Part shown: positions 53,573 through 62,210 of the stretch, piece by piece
Numbering within the stretch: position 1 is the first letter of the stretch
Layout: every line of letters starts with the position of its first letter
DNA from: Microbulbifer variabilis ATCC 700307
GTDB taxonomy: Bacteria > Pseudomonadota > Gammaproteobacteria > Pseudomonadales > Cellvibrionaceae
Direction of reading: 5' to 3'
Length of the DNA: 64,000 nucleotides
Assembly: GCF_000380565.1 (NCBI RefSeq)
Contig: NZ_AQYJ01000025.1
Span: forward strand, 310,001 to 374,000
Made by a program: the position numbers and the translations under genes
The notes under the pieces: model-generated
The model's input: the letters and a program-made list of their open reading frames with translations, nothing else
Database searches by the model: none
Told to the model about the DNA's origin: nothing

Positions 53573-54154
53573 TTACTTAGTTGCACTGCTTAACACCCAA
53601 AATCCGATGGGCCAAACGGCTAACAAAGAGTAAGTGATCAGGTTGGCATTACGCACCTTAATCTTGACACTTACTGAGGGTAGCGTTTTGTTTAGCTTTT
53701 GCGAAATAAAATACTCTGACCACCATGACGCAAAGAAGAAAGGGATCAATAATATTAATCCTGCAGCTGGGATCATCCAGTTTAGGTCTTCCTCATATGG
53801 TATTAGCCATGGCGCCTGCCAAGTAACCGCTAGTATTTTACCCATGAGTGAATCAATTCCGTAGGCTCCACCGCCACCAGTAACCAGTTGAACCAAAACA
53901 AGAAGAAACCAAGTAAGAGGAATACCTATAATTGTTGAAGCTACATTAGAAATACTTACTGTCTTCAAAGATTGGGCGAGAGGAAGCCTCATGCCCTTTG
54001 ATATATAAAGTGTTTCTATGGCTATGATCGGTACAAGCGAAACCAGAAATGCTGGCATAGCCAAAAATAACATCGGTACACCAGCATTAGCGTAGGCTAT
54101 ACCCGGAGCAAGTAGGGCTAAAAAAGCTAATAAGATTTTGCTTGATTTATGCAC
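53573..54154 (-). CDS. Hypothetical polytopic membrane protein
   Basis: A 193-residue protein with an N-terminal signal-like helix (LLAFLALLAPGIAYANAGVP) and about four more helices (25-50, 72-98, 125-150 and 170-190). A Gly-rich loop LVQLVTGGGGAYGIDSLMGK connects the middle helices. No family recognised. First cargo gene behind the class 2 lead of module K. Confidence 0.55.
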   Translation of the reverse strand: MHKSSKILLAFLALLAPGIAYANAGVPMLFLAMPAFLVSLVPIIAIETLYISKGMRLPLAQSLKTVSISNVASTIIGIPLTWFLLVLVQLVTGGGGAYGIDSLMGKILAVTWQAPWLIPYEEDLNWMIPAAGLILLIPFFFASWWSEYFISQKLNKTLPSVSVKIKVRNANLITYSLLAVWPIGFWVLSSATK

Positions 54155-54175
54155 AGTTCCCTCTTGGCATTTAAC

Positions 54176-54315
54176 TGGTAATTCAAAAGCAGCATCTATA
54201 TATCATGCTTCTCCCTAATTCCAAAGCTCATCACCCTGATCACACAAAAAGATACAGTGGATCAAGAAGCCTTCTTTAACGGGTATACATATTTAGGGAA
54301 AGATTTTGATAGAAC
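54176..54315 (+). repeat. csrA module K (class 2 lead with extension, no csrA)
   Basis: GGTAATTCAAAAGCAGCATC and TATATATCATGCTTCTCCCT are class 2. The extension at 54259-54311 (ATCAAGAAGCCTTCTTTAAC, GGTATACATATTTAGGGAAA) matches module I. The middle block and csrA are absent; the match ends near 54315. Confidence 0.65.
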
Positions 54316-54675
54316 CCTGAACAAGGATCTGCGGCTCTAAACATTAATAATCAAGCAGGTAAATTTTGTTTCAGCAAAGTTTATGCGGGAAGTTATCGAT
54401 CGAGCTTCGGGGAAAAAGCAATGCACTTACCGGGAAGGATCTTTTCGAGTCACTTCGTGTTAATACTAGCGGACAGGTGTTTTACTTTGAAAGTTTTGGT
54501 GGTGATCAAAATCATTTAGATGGGTGAAGTTGTTTTGCCGAAAAAACGACCCGGTCAGGGCTTCATAAGTACACAGAGAAATCGATTTGTCTGACTTCAG
54601 AAAGAAGCTAGCAAGTTAATAACAACCTTGATGTTTAAGATGCCGGGTAGCTAGTGCAATCCCCGAGCGTATACA
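54316..54675 (+). other. Gap with a possible gene remnant
   Basis: A 53-codon plus-strand frame from TTG 54366 to TGA 54527 has protein-like composition (GKDLFESLRVNTSGQVFYFE, SFGGDQNHLDG), but no recognised family and no clear ribosome site. Otherwise nothing supported. Confidence 0.3.
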
Positions 54676-55128
54676 TTACTGCATACCCTTCTCAACCGGC
54701 GCTTCTGTTACCGCAGGCCAGACCAGTCCCGCCCTTGTTGCTACGAGCAGTAATACAAAAGACACCTCCAGTGCGAGGAAAACACCAATAGGGTGATTGG
54801 GCACACCGCGTATCATCAGGTAGAACAAGTAGCACATAGCAAGCAGATTACCCGCAAGCGTAACGTTGAGGGCGTAGCCACGTACTTGCCAGAGTGGTTT
54901 GCAGAGCAGGAAGTTCAACACCGCTGTGCCGGCGAGCATGACGCCGGGCAGTATCAAAAGCAAACGACGGGATAAACCCATTCCGTCGCTGGTTACCAGT
55001 GGCCAAACGGCAGTAAAGTGACCTTGAGCTCCGAGGGTGAGGAACAGACCCAAAATTACTGCGCCGATGGCGGCAAGCCGATACAGTGCATTGCGTTGCA
55101 AAACACGTGTTGATCTAGAAGCCGACAT
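54676..55128 (-). CDS. Hypothetical four-helix membrane protein of the two-component operon
   Basis: A 150-residue protein with about four hydrophobic helices (residues 18-38, 50-70, 85-105 and 112-135). No motif recognised. Its start overlaps the response-regulator stop by 14 nt, so it belongs to the same operon as the kinase and regulator and may be the membrane output or an accessory sensor. GC-rich in comparison with the surrounding cassette array. Confidence 0.6.
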   Translation of the reverse strand: MSASRSTRVLQRNALYRLAAIGAVILGLFLTLGAQGHFTAVWPLVTSDGMGLSRRLLLILPGVMLAGTAVLNFLLCKPLWQVRGYALNVTLAGNLLAMCYLFYLMIRGVPNHPIGVFLALEVSFVLLLVATRAGLVWPAVTEAPVEKGMQ

Positions 55129-55789
55129 TGCGCTCCCCTACTGTGGCCAGGCCACATTCGTAAGCGAACACCACCGCCTGTGCGCGATCGCGCAACCCCA
55201 GTTTGGAGAGCAGGCTTGAAACGTGGGTTTTAACGGTGGCGGGTCCAATAAACAGGGCCTCCGCAATCTCGGCATTGCTCTTGCCGGCGGCGATAGCCTC
55301 AAGTACTTCGCGCTCCCGAGTAGTGAGGCGCTCCAGGCGTTCTGACAGGTTGCGTTCTGCCCCCAATTTCTGTGCGAACTGGCTGATCAGGCGTTTAGTG
55401 ATGCCGGGTGCAAGCATGGCGCCGCCCTCTGCTACTGTGCGTACTGCCTGCACCAGCGCCTCTGGGGGAATATCCTTGAGCACAAAACCACTGGCCCCTG
55501 CCCGCAGCGCACGAAACACATATTCATCGGGATCGAACGTGGTCAAAATAATGACACGGCAAGCTGTATCACTAGCTTCCAGGATGCGTGCCGTGGCTTC
55601 CAGCCCGTCCATCTCCGGCATCCGGATATCCATCAGGATGATATCCGGCTGATGCGCTCGTGCGGCTTCAACTGCCTCAATGCCGGTACCGGCCTCGGCG
55701 ACCACCTCAATGTCGGGTTCGTTGTCTAGGATCAGGGAAAAACCGCGCCGCACCAAAGCCTGGTCGTCCACCACCATCACTCGCAACAT
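55115..55789 (-). CDS. NarL/FixJ family response regulator
   Basis: A 224-residue protein. Receiver domain residues 1-120: MVVDDQALVRRGFSLILDNE (acidic pocket), phosphoacceptor in DIILMDIRMPEMDGLEATAR, conserved Thr in CRVIILTTFDPDEYVF and Lys in ASGFVLKDIPPEALV. LuxR-type HTH at about 150-210: LTTREREVLEAIAAGKSNAE, IAEALFIGPATVKTHVSSLL. The ATG overlaps the kinase stop. It is the DNA-binding partner of the upstream kinase. Confidence 0.93.
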   Translation of the reverse strand: MLRVMVVDDQALVRRGFSLILDNEPDIEVVAEAGTGIEAVEAARAHQPDIILMDIRMPEMDGLEATARILEASDTACRVIILTTFDPDEYVFRALRAGASGFVLKDIPPEALVQAVRTVAEGGAMLAPGITKRLISQFAQKLGAERNLSERLERLTTREREVLEAIAAGKSNAEIAEALFIGPATVKTHVSSLLSKLGLRDRAQAVVFAYECGLATVGERNVGF

Positions 55790-57060
55790 TATGTTTTCAC
55801 CATTCCTGTAGGTAGTTGTGCATACACCTCAAAACCACCACCATCGACCGCGCCCGCATACAGATGGCCGCCGAGCAATTCCGCGCGCTCGCGCATGCCT
55901 GCAATGCCATGCCCACCGCCAGGCTGCTCGTCAATAGTTGTTTCCGCCATGGGCCGGTCGCCAGTGGTGTTGCCATCATCGGCTACATGAATCACTAGAG
56001 TGTCATGGTCTAAGCGCAGGCTCACTTGAACCCGCGCTGCAGCTCCAACGTGCTTGATGACATTAGTGAGGGATTCCTGAACGATACGATAGGCGGTAAG
56101 AGCGACGCTGGTAGGTACATTTTCCAGCGTGCCGTGGGTTTCGTAGTCGACCTCGGTTAACACCTGCCGGACCTTTTCAATCAGAGCTGGTAAATCATTG
56201 AGACCCGGTTGCGGCGTGAGGGCAGTGTCGCTGCTGGTCGGGCGCAGTACGCCCAGTAAATGGCGCATTTCTGTCATGGCCTGACGGCCAGCAGCCTCCA
56301 CAGAAACCATGGCTTCACTGGCGGCTTGCGGGTTATTGCGGCTGATAGCCCTGGCGGCACCAGCCTGCACGGTCATAAGGCTCACCTGGTGCGCCACCAC
56401 ATCATGCATCTCGCGGGCGATTCGGGTGCGCTCGGCCGCTACCGCGCGCTCGGATTCGGCATTGCGTTCGCGCTCCAAATACTTGGCTCTCTCTTCCAGC
56501 AAGCGCAGATATTCACCGCGAAAGCGCAGCCGGCGACCGATATACCACAGCGCCCATACCAGCATCACCGTTACGGTGCCTGCCGCGGTTGGTTTAACCG
56601 GAAGACTCTGATCAATCGCCACAAAAACCAGCGTTGCGATGACTCCGATAAAACTGGCCCGGGTGTTGGCCTCGTAGCGGCCAAGGCTATACAGCGAAAC
56701 CGCCATGGCAACGATGCCATCCGCCGGTAAACCCAATTCCAGCAATATTGTTGCGCCGAGAATAATGGCCTGTACCTGCCAGGGGTGTGTGCGACGCCAC
56801 AACAGAGCGAAGGACCCGATGAACGCACACTGGAAAGCAATAACATCCCCCAGATTTTGCATGGCCAGCACTTCCCGCGCCTCTTCGCGCGACCACATCA
56901 GTAGCGTCAGCAAAAACATGAGCAGGGCGATGAGCAGATCAGTCAGGTGCGGCCAGCGTTCGAATGGCCCGCGGAAGGGCTGCCACACCGGAAGCTTGGG
57001 TAATTCCGAGCTGGTGTTGAGCGGGTTCGACGCAGGCGTATTTAGGGACGACGATTTCAT
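55789..57060 (-). CDS. Sensor histidine kinase (DesK/NarX-type, HisKA_3)
   Basis: A 423-residue kinase. Four to five hydrophobic helices occupy residues 40-180 with no large periplasmic domain. A coiled coil (RLLEERAKYLERERNAESER) leads to the HisKA_3 box RTRIAREMHDVVAHQVSLMT, with the phosphorylated His in EMHD. The ATP-binding region contains RIVQESLTNVIKHVGAAARV (N box) and GGGHGIAGMRERAELLGGHL (G box). It probably senses membrane state or a small ligand. First gene of the kinase-regulator-membrane protein operon, divergent from the DUF2306 gene. Confidence 0.92.
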   Translation of the reverse strand: MKSSSLNTPASNPLNTSSELPKLPVWQPFRGPFERWPHLTDLLIALLMFLLTLLMWSREEAREVLAMQNLGDVIAFQCAFIGSFALLWRRTHPWQVQAIILGATILLELGLPADGIVAMAVSLYSLGRYEANTRASFIGVIATLVFVAIDQSLPVKPTAAGTVTVMLVWALWYIGRRLRFRGEYLRLLEERAKYLERERNAESERAVAAERTRIAREMHDVVAHQVSLMTVQAGAARAISRNNPQAASEAMVSVEAAGRQAMTEMRHLLGVLRPTSSDTALTPQPGLNDLPALIEKVRQVLTEVDYETHGTLENVPTSVALTAYRIVQESLTNVIKHVGAAARVQVSLRLDHDTLVIHVADDGNTTGDRPMAETTIDEQPGGGHGIAGMRERAELLGGHLYAGAVDGGGFEVYAQLPTGMVKT

Positions 57061-57249
57061 TTCCGCATGCTAAACCAGGCGCAACCAGCTGTCATGGGAC
57101 TTTCGGAGGATGCGGAAGCAGGCGCATCTCCGTCTTTTGGGGGAGGTCCGATTCCTGCCTGTGGCCGATGTGCGTGTGCCCGAAAAAGCCGAACATGCTC
57201 GGCAAGCACATTCAGACCTTATACGGACCATAATCGCCTGGAGAAACCC

Positions 57250-58077
57250 ATGAACAACGCTGTACTCAGCCAAACATTACCGCGACCATTCGATACCCGG
57301 CGAGCAGTTAACCTGTCGGTAAAAACCTGGTTCTGCATCGCGGCCATCGGCCATGCGATCTTCTTTGCCTATATCCTGGCCGTCTTCTACCCACCCATTG
57401 CCGAATCGGGAGTGCATGGTTTAAAAGGGCTACACCTACCGGCGGGCTTTCGCGAGGGAGATACATTGGGTAATCTCGCTTCGGTGAGCCACGTGCTATT
57501 GGCCGCAATTGTGATCGGCGGTGGGCCCCTGCAGCTGATCCCTTCGGTGCGACGGCATGCCCCCAACTTCCATCGCTGGTTGGGACGCAGCTATCTGCTG
57601 ACTGCAGTCATCGCCAGTATTGCGGGGCTCTACATGACCTGGACGCGGCACACCATTGGTAATCTGGTATCACAGATCAGCATCACCATGGACGGCATAC
57701 TAATTTTGGCGTTTGCCTTTCTGGCGGTGCGTACCGCGATAGCCAGGCGCTTTGCTGAGCACCGTCGCTGGGCCTTACGCCTATTTATGGCTGCCAGTGC
57801 GGTGTGGTTCTTTCGTGTAGCCTTGATGGGCTGGGCAATGCTCACCGGCGGCTGGGGGGTCGACTGGGAATCTTTTACCGGGCCATTCCTGTATGCACTG
57901 GGCTTCGGCCAATACCTGCTCCCGCTGGCCATGCTGGAATGGTATTTTCACTGTCAAAAGCGTGGAACCGCACAGGGAACCCAGATTGCTTTTGTCAGTA
58001 CCCTGATACCTCTGACTGTGTTTATGGCCATTGGTATTTTTGCCGCTACGATGGGAATGTGGTTGCCACGGATCTAA
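57250..58077 (+). CDS. DUF2306 family membrane protein
   Basis: About 275 residues from ATG 57250 (MNNAVLSQTLPRPFDTRRAV). The upstream open frame to 57067 is not family-like. About seven helices; the DUF2306 core is HVLLAAIVIGGGPLQLIPSV with RRHAPNFHRWLGRSYLLTAV and HRRWALRLFMAASAVWFFRV. The conserved His residues in HRWLGR and EHRRW may bind heme or another cofactor, by analogy with related cytochrome-like membrane proteins; this is inference. Divergent from the kinase operon and so perhaps its target. Confidence 0.75.
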   Translation: MNNAVLSQTLPRPFDTRRAVNLSVKTWFCIAAIGHAIFFAYILAVFYPPIAESGVHGLKGLHLPAGFREGDTLGNLASVSHVLLAAIVIGGGPLQLIPSVRRHAPNFHRWLGRSYLLTAVIASIAGLYMTWTRHTIGNLVSQISITMDGILILAFAFLAVRTAIARRFAEHRRWALRLFMAASAVWFFRVALMGWAMLTGGWGVDWESFTGPFLYALGFGQYLLPLAMLEWYFHCQKRGTAQGTQIAFVSTLIPLTVFMAIGIFAATMGMWLPRI

Positions 58078-58434
58078 GCTTACATAGCCAAATTATCGTG
58101 AATGATGCTCTTCCGTTAGTTTGGCTGTAGAAGTCCAGGGTTTGTGAATCTAGCTGTTGCAGAGATACTCAAGTTACTGACTGCACTGCGAGAGCTAAAC
58201 AAAACACTATGAGCCAGCTAACTAAATGGAAGTGGAGACTTACTACTAAAAACTCGCGGGGATCTCCTTATCATCCACAGTATAAGAAAGCAGCTTCAAC
58301 CACCTTGTACGACAGCAAAAAAAACTGTAAGGATTGGTAGCTTAAAAGCTTGAAAAAGTAGCAACGTCAATTTTTATACTAATTCAGATAAAGCTTTATG
58401 ATGAATATTAATCAGACTGTGCTATGAGACATAG
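58078..58434. other. Gap with a class 1 module fragment
   Basis: Nothing coding is supported. A 44-nt piece at 58189-58232 (GAGCTAAACAAAACACTATG, AGCCAGCTAACTAAATGG) matches the end of the class 1 lead of module N, so a former module existed here and has been mostly deleted. Confidence 0.55.
58189..58232 (+). repeat. Fragment of a class 1 csrA-module lead
   Basis: Matches module N (GAGCTAAACAAAACACCAAG, AGCCAGCTAGCCAAATTGG) with few differences. No middle block or csrA follows. Confidence 0.55.
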
Positions 58435-59277
58435 TTAACTAGCAGCTTTCAAATTATCCCAATAATCTGCGCTGTTATCTGTCCAAAAGAAGCGATCTGG
58501 ATTCGATTGGCTTCGCGCATATGTATAATTTTTAACCACTCTTTTATTAAATAAGAGTTTTACTGACTTTAATTCATTATGAATCCTATAATCAGCCGAA
58601 TCTGGACCTGAGCATAATTTGTTATAAAATATTGACTCAAATACTTCTAAGTCTCCATCAATAATTTTAATTTCGGAGCTATCTGACTCACCAATGATTG
58701 AGGTTTGATCAACCTCCACAACACCATTCTCATCCCACAACCTTATATAGTTACTCGCTTTAAAAGTGGAGGAGATATCACACAGCAACGTATTCTCAGA
58801 GGTTAGTAAACTATCATTACACCTTTCACCAAGTAATTTCTTAATAAAACCATGTAACTTGTATATATTTCCGTTAATTAATATTTGGTTTGCAGAATAT
58901 ACGGCAGGCCTGTAGCTATCTTGGACATTAAGGTGAGCAAAGCAATCATGAAAACCACCTTCGTCTGACGTCAATAGCCAAACATCATTATGGCTGAGTA
59001 TCTTATCCAAATTAGGAGGGTCAAAAGGTCGCCGTGAACAAAATACAAAATCAGTAAAGTTTCTGCCGGTGCAGACGGAGTATAAAGCTTTCCCGTAGCT
59101 AAAATGGTTAATTTCAAATAAAAGCATCTCAATTAAAGATTTGCTTATCTTATTGTTTTTTGGGGAAACACGTATCCGATTTGTAATAACATTTGTCAAT
59201 TTAAAGCCTCCTTGACAAGCTGATAGAAAAAGACTTAAAAAAACGGCAAGGCTTAACAAGGCTAAGTAGCCAATCAA
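58435..59277 (-). CDS. Hypothetical lipoprotein
   Basis: A 280-residue protein with a lipoprotein signal (LALLSLAVFLSLFLSACQGG; lipobox LSAC). The mature part is mixed alpha/beta with several cysteines (YSVCTGRNFTDFVFCSRRPF, LLGERCNDSLLTSENTLLCD). No family recognised. It is 12 nt downstream of the GNAT gene, so the two likely share a transcript starting at module L. Confidence 0.6.
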   Translation of the reverse strand: MIGYLALLSLAVFLSLFLSACQGGFKLTNVITNRIRVSPKNNKISKSLIEMLLFEINHFSYGKALYSVCTGRNFTDFVFCSRRPFDPPNLDKILSHNDVWLLTSDEGGFHDCFAHLNVQDSYRPAVYSANQILINGNIYKLHGFIKKLLGERCNDSLLTSENTLLCDISSTFKASNYIRLWDENGVVEVDQTSIIGESDSSEIKIIDGDLEVFESIFYNKLCSGPDSADYRIHNELKSVKLLFNKRVVKNYTYARSQSNPDRFFWTDNSADYWDNLKAAS

Positions 59278-59289
59278 CGTGGCCGATTC

Positions 59290-59796
59290 TTAACCTTGTA
59301 CCCAGAATGCCTCGTGGTACGCAACCTCTCCCTGCGGAAAATTGCCACCAAATGACAGTACCTGGAAGTACTCTGCTGGAACCCCTGGCAAAACCAATCC
59401 ATCGATCACCTTGAAGCCAAAGCGCCCATAATAATTAGGATCCCCAAGTACTACACAACCCTCTGCCCCCTTTTCTTTAAGGTCTGCAAGAGCTTTCTCC
59501 ATAAGTTTCGAGCCAACTCCCCTTCCTTGATACTCTGGCAATACCGAGATCGGCCCAAGTCCAAACCAGTTGGTCGAGTTATCAGAAATGTTTACTGCTG
59601 AAATGGCAACGTGACCTACAATTTCTCCACCTGACTCAGCCACCAGAGATAAAGATAATGCACCTGCCTTGCGAAGACCCTCCACAATAAGCTGCTCAGT
59701 GTGATCACTATGTGGAGCATCCTGAAATGCTAGGGCTGTAACTCGGTGGATTGTCTCAGCATCTCCACCACTTTCATTACGAATTTTAATATTCAA
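59290..59796 (-). CDS. GNAT family N-acetyltransferase (YhbS-like)
   Basis: A 168-residue acetyltransferase. N-terminal IRNESGGDAETIHRVTALAF, then VGHVAISAVNISDNSTNWFG and the acetyl-CoA-binding loop LPEYQGRGVGSKLMEKALAD, followed by GCVVLGDPNYYGRFGFKVID. This order (LGDPxYYxRFGF) is typical of the YhbS/COG3153 group. Substrate unknown. Its start is about 25 nt from the class 2-like lead of module L. Confidence 0.87.
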   Translation of the reverse strand: MNIKIRNESGGDAETIHRVTALAFQDAPHSDHTEQLIVEGLRKAGALSLSLVAESGGEIVGHVAISAVNISDNSTNWFGLGPISVLPEYQGRGVGSKLMEKALADLKEKGAEGCVVLGDPNYYGRFGFKVIDGLVLPGVPAEYFQVLSFGGNFPQGEVAYHEAFWVQG

Positions 59797-59820
59797 TTTA
59801 TGATCTCTTAAAGAGGTTAA

Positions 59821-60090
59821 TAGTTAATTCAAAAATAGCTGTACTATATTATGCATCTTTATATTTACAAAATTTATCATACCTACTATACAAAGAACAC
59901 AACCCTGGCCCCAACCTTACCTTCCGGCTTTAAGCCACTTTCCAAGCGAACTCATCAAGGAATGCCCACCGCAATTTGAGCACCGCTAGAAAAGAAAGAG
60001 ATTGGTCCAAAATACCGAAACGGTAAAGAATAACAATTGGGGATAATATTTCGGTTACAGAAGTGGAAGGAAAAGGGGCAAACCTTTAAA
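59821..60090 (+). repeat. csrA module L (class 2 lead, truncated csrA remnant)
   Basis: GTTAATTCAAAAATAGCTGT and TATATTATGCATC are a diverged class 2 lead. The middle block ends with CATCAAGGAATGCCCACCGC. csrA-like sequence from 59998 (ATTGGTCCAAAATACCGAAA) breaks off after GAAGTGGAAGGAAAAGG. Confidence 0.6.
59998..60085 (+). pseudogene. csrA remnant, module L
   Basis: Only the first half of csrA is recognisable (start ATG lost, CCGAAACGGTAAAGAATAAC, TTACAGAAGTGGAAGGAAAA). The second half is deleted. Confidence 0.5.
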
Positions 60091-60854
60091 GAAGAAAGAG
60101 TAAGCTTTTTTGCGCTTGTTTTTGTCCGAGTCTCTTATAAATTCTTGAATTAAACCAGGCGGCATTTTTCATTTGTACATTTCTCACCATTAAAATCTCT
60201 CTCCTTGATATAGCCACTCATTGCTTCCTGTTCCTTACCAATTTTTTATTCACCACGATTGCAAAAGGACTACAGGATATTCTGATCCATCTCCACGCTT
60301 GACCATGAGTGAGTTCCGGCAAAAATTAGAAATAGCACCAAAGCTTCCATTGGATAAGGAGGTCTGTGGGCTTCCTAACCACAAACACGTCATATGGCGC
60401 GGAAAAGGTCAATCATCGATTTGATTTGCCCTGACATTTAAATAGGCTAAGATGGTGGAAGCATTGCAAATTGTATTGCATTTGTCGTGTTTTTTAATCT
60501 CTCTAGCTTTCGCATCTGAAGGTGAGTGCGCAGCCAAGATAAATCGCTTGCATTTAGGATATGCGTAATCATGCCGATTCGATGTATAACGAGTAAGGCA
60601 ATTTGCGTCTGCGCCAGCTAATTTAGCTGCGCTTAATACCTAAATAAAAATAATTTATTGACGACGCAATACTAATGACTGAGATGATTACTTGTTAGCA
60701 AACGGCCCCAATAAAAAAGACGTTAAAACATACGCACCTCTGAGTAAGAATGAAAAAGGTGAGAATGAAAATACTCCAACATTTGGTACAGGCTGCAGGG
60801 AAGACTTTAAAATTAAAATTAACAGTTAGAATATAGCTATATAAGAGGGCGCTT
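60091..60854. other. Gene-poor stretch with decayed small genes
   Basis: On the minus strand near 60236-60150 a short frame reads MSGYIKERDFNGEKCTNEKC and stops. On the plus strand a 38-codon frame at 60451 (MVEALQIVLHLSCFLISLAF) looks like a signal peptide that stops early. Downstream an unconnected frame ends TPTFGTGCREDFKIKINS before TAG near 60830. These may be pieces of one decayed exported protein. A 67-codon frame at 60221-60424 is not supported. Confidence 0.3.
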
Positions 60855-61349
60855 ATGTTTACACAAGATTCTCCACTGACAAAGAAAATACTTGTTGGTG
60901 CTCATAGCTGGGAATGGATACCTATCTTGGTGGCACGTGTGTCATTGGGATTATTCTTCTCAGTATCTGGGTATAACAAGCTATTTGTACCCGAGAGGCA
61001 TGCAGATCTAATAAATTTAATGAAAGAAATAGGAGTGCCCTTTCATGAATTTATGGCTATATTTTTAGCTTCTGTAGAATTTTTTGGTGGATTACTATTA
61101 ATAGTAGGGCTTTTTTCAACAATTGTTGCGATTGTATTAATTATCGTAATGATTGTCGCTATCACCACCGTTGAAATTGAGCAGGTCATTCCCAAAGACA
61201 TAGGGCCATTGGATTGGCTGAGCTGGTTTATTTACTTACCCCAAGTTTTATATATTATTTTATTTGTATGGTTAATAACTACAGGTCCCGGTCGATTTAG
61301 CTTAGATTATCTAATCGCTGATAAGTTAGGCATTAATAACCACAATTAA
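60855..61349 (+). CDS. DoxX family membrane protein
   Basis: A 164-residue protein with four helices. The DoxX signature is VARVSLGLFFSVSGYNKLFV at about 25-45, then LMKEIGVPFHEFMAIFLASV and EFFGGLLLIVGLFSTIVAIV, with a last helix near 120-145. Family members associate with thiol and oxidative-stress systems or act as quinone-linked oxidoreductase subunits; the role here is not inferable. An AGAGGGCGCTT element precedes the ATG. One of the few plus-strand genes in this accessory region. Confidence 0.85.
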   Translation: MFTQDSPLTKKILVGAHSWEWIPILVARVSLGLFFSVSGYNKLFVPERHADLINLMKEIGVPFHEFMAIFLASVEFFGGLLLIVGLFSTIVAIVLIIVMIVAITTVEIEQVIPKDIGPLDWLSWFIYLPQVLYIILFVWLITTGPGRFSLDYLIADKLGINNHN

Positions 61350-61430
61350 GGAAATTGGGCTGCTGTCATAGTTAGTACAGTTATTTATTCAATCTTAATC
61401 AGAATCTGGCAACCCTATTGAAAACATGTA

Positions 61431-61720
61431 CCCCTGGACACCTACAAAACAGAAGTACAAATCGTCTAGTCTAATGGCCGAATAGAATACTTAGAAAAAT
61501 TGAGAATCAGCTACATCCTTTAATATGAAATTCGAGCACCCTGAATAAATTGAAAAGCCCCCAAGCTTTAAGAGCCTATTGCCCGCCTTCCCCATTAAAG
61601 CCCATCACTTACTCTGCCGCCAGGCACCAGGCATCGCTCACAATGCTTCCCCACCGGGAAACACCTCGAATTGATCTTCAATAAAGATAAACAGGTTGAA
61701 CTTGATTAGACTGCAAGATG
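61431..61720 (+). repeat. csrA module M (class 1 lead, no csrA body)
   Basis: TGTACCCCTGGACACCTACA and AACAGAAGTACAAATCGTC are a diverged class 1 lead. The middle block is present (CCCCCAAGCTTTAAGAGCCT, CCCGCCTTCCCCATTAAAGC, CCCCACCGGGAAACACC). csrA itself is missing, apart from a possible GATCTTCAATAAAG. Confidence 0.55.
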
Positions 61721-61786
61721 CATCAAGTCTGGATTGTCGAACTAACTTGCTAAGTAATACACAGCTATAGCTATTAGCTGTCTTTT

Positions 61787-62179
61787 TTATTTATTGTTAC
61801 CAGCCACAGTGCCTGAAAAATTATTGTAGTATTTAAACTCAAGTAAATTGCCCGCCGGATCTTTAACCACAAATTTACCAGCCTCATTTTCAGAATCCTC
61901 ACCTCTCACTAGTGGTTCCAGTACAAATGGGATCGAATTGTCTTTGAGTAAAGCTAATATTTCACTCCACTGTTTTTTCTCTAGTAATGGGCCAAAGTGA
62001 TCTATTGGCTTGGCTACCATTCCATCCTTTTCTTGATGTATAGTAATTTGATGCCCATAGAATATTATATCAATCCATTCTCCTGTATCTCGGCCTACAG
62101 CACAGCCAAGTAGGTTTACGTAGAACTCCCTTGCCTTTTCTAGGTCTGGAACAACGAACGATAGATGAAACGGCTTGAT
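61787..62179 (-). CDS. VOC family (glyoxalase/dioxygenase-like) protein with apparent ATC start
   Basis: About 131 residues. The fold begins KPFHLSFVVPDLEKAREFYV, with LLGCAVGRDTGEWIDIIFYG and HQITIHQEK, and ends KFVVKDPAGNLLEFKYYNN, giving the two beta-alpha-beta-beta-beta halves of VOC proteins. No ATG, GTG or TTG is in frame at the 5' end. An AAGGAG at 62193-62188 stands 8 nt before ATC 62179, exactly where the family's start is expected. So either translation begins at AUC or the start codon is mutated. The first ATG in frame, 62020, would remove the first domain half. Cargo of module N. Confidence 0.65.
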   Translation of the reverse strand: MKPFHLSFVVPDLEKAREFYVNLLGCAVGRDTGEWIDIIFYGHQITIHQEKDGMVAKPIDHFGPLLEKKQWSEILALLKDNSIPFVLEPLVRGEDSENEAGKFVVKDPAGNLLEFKYYNNFSGTVAGNNK

Positions 62180-62210
62180 ATCTAGCTCTCCTTCCTCAAA
62201 AGTATAATCG

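Noticed and set aside
53515-53575. GACACGT repeated near the 3' end of the gene at 53573, at first taken for an attC stem
   Set aside because: The two copies are direct, not inverted, so no stem forms.
57067-57249. 61-codon extension of the DUF2306 protein
   Set aside because: It is a Pro/Cys/Arg-rich read-through of the promoter region, and ATG 57250 matches the family start.
60221-60424. 67-codon plus-strand frame
   Set aside because: No ribosome site, no protein-like pattern and stops in neighbouring remnants suggest chance.
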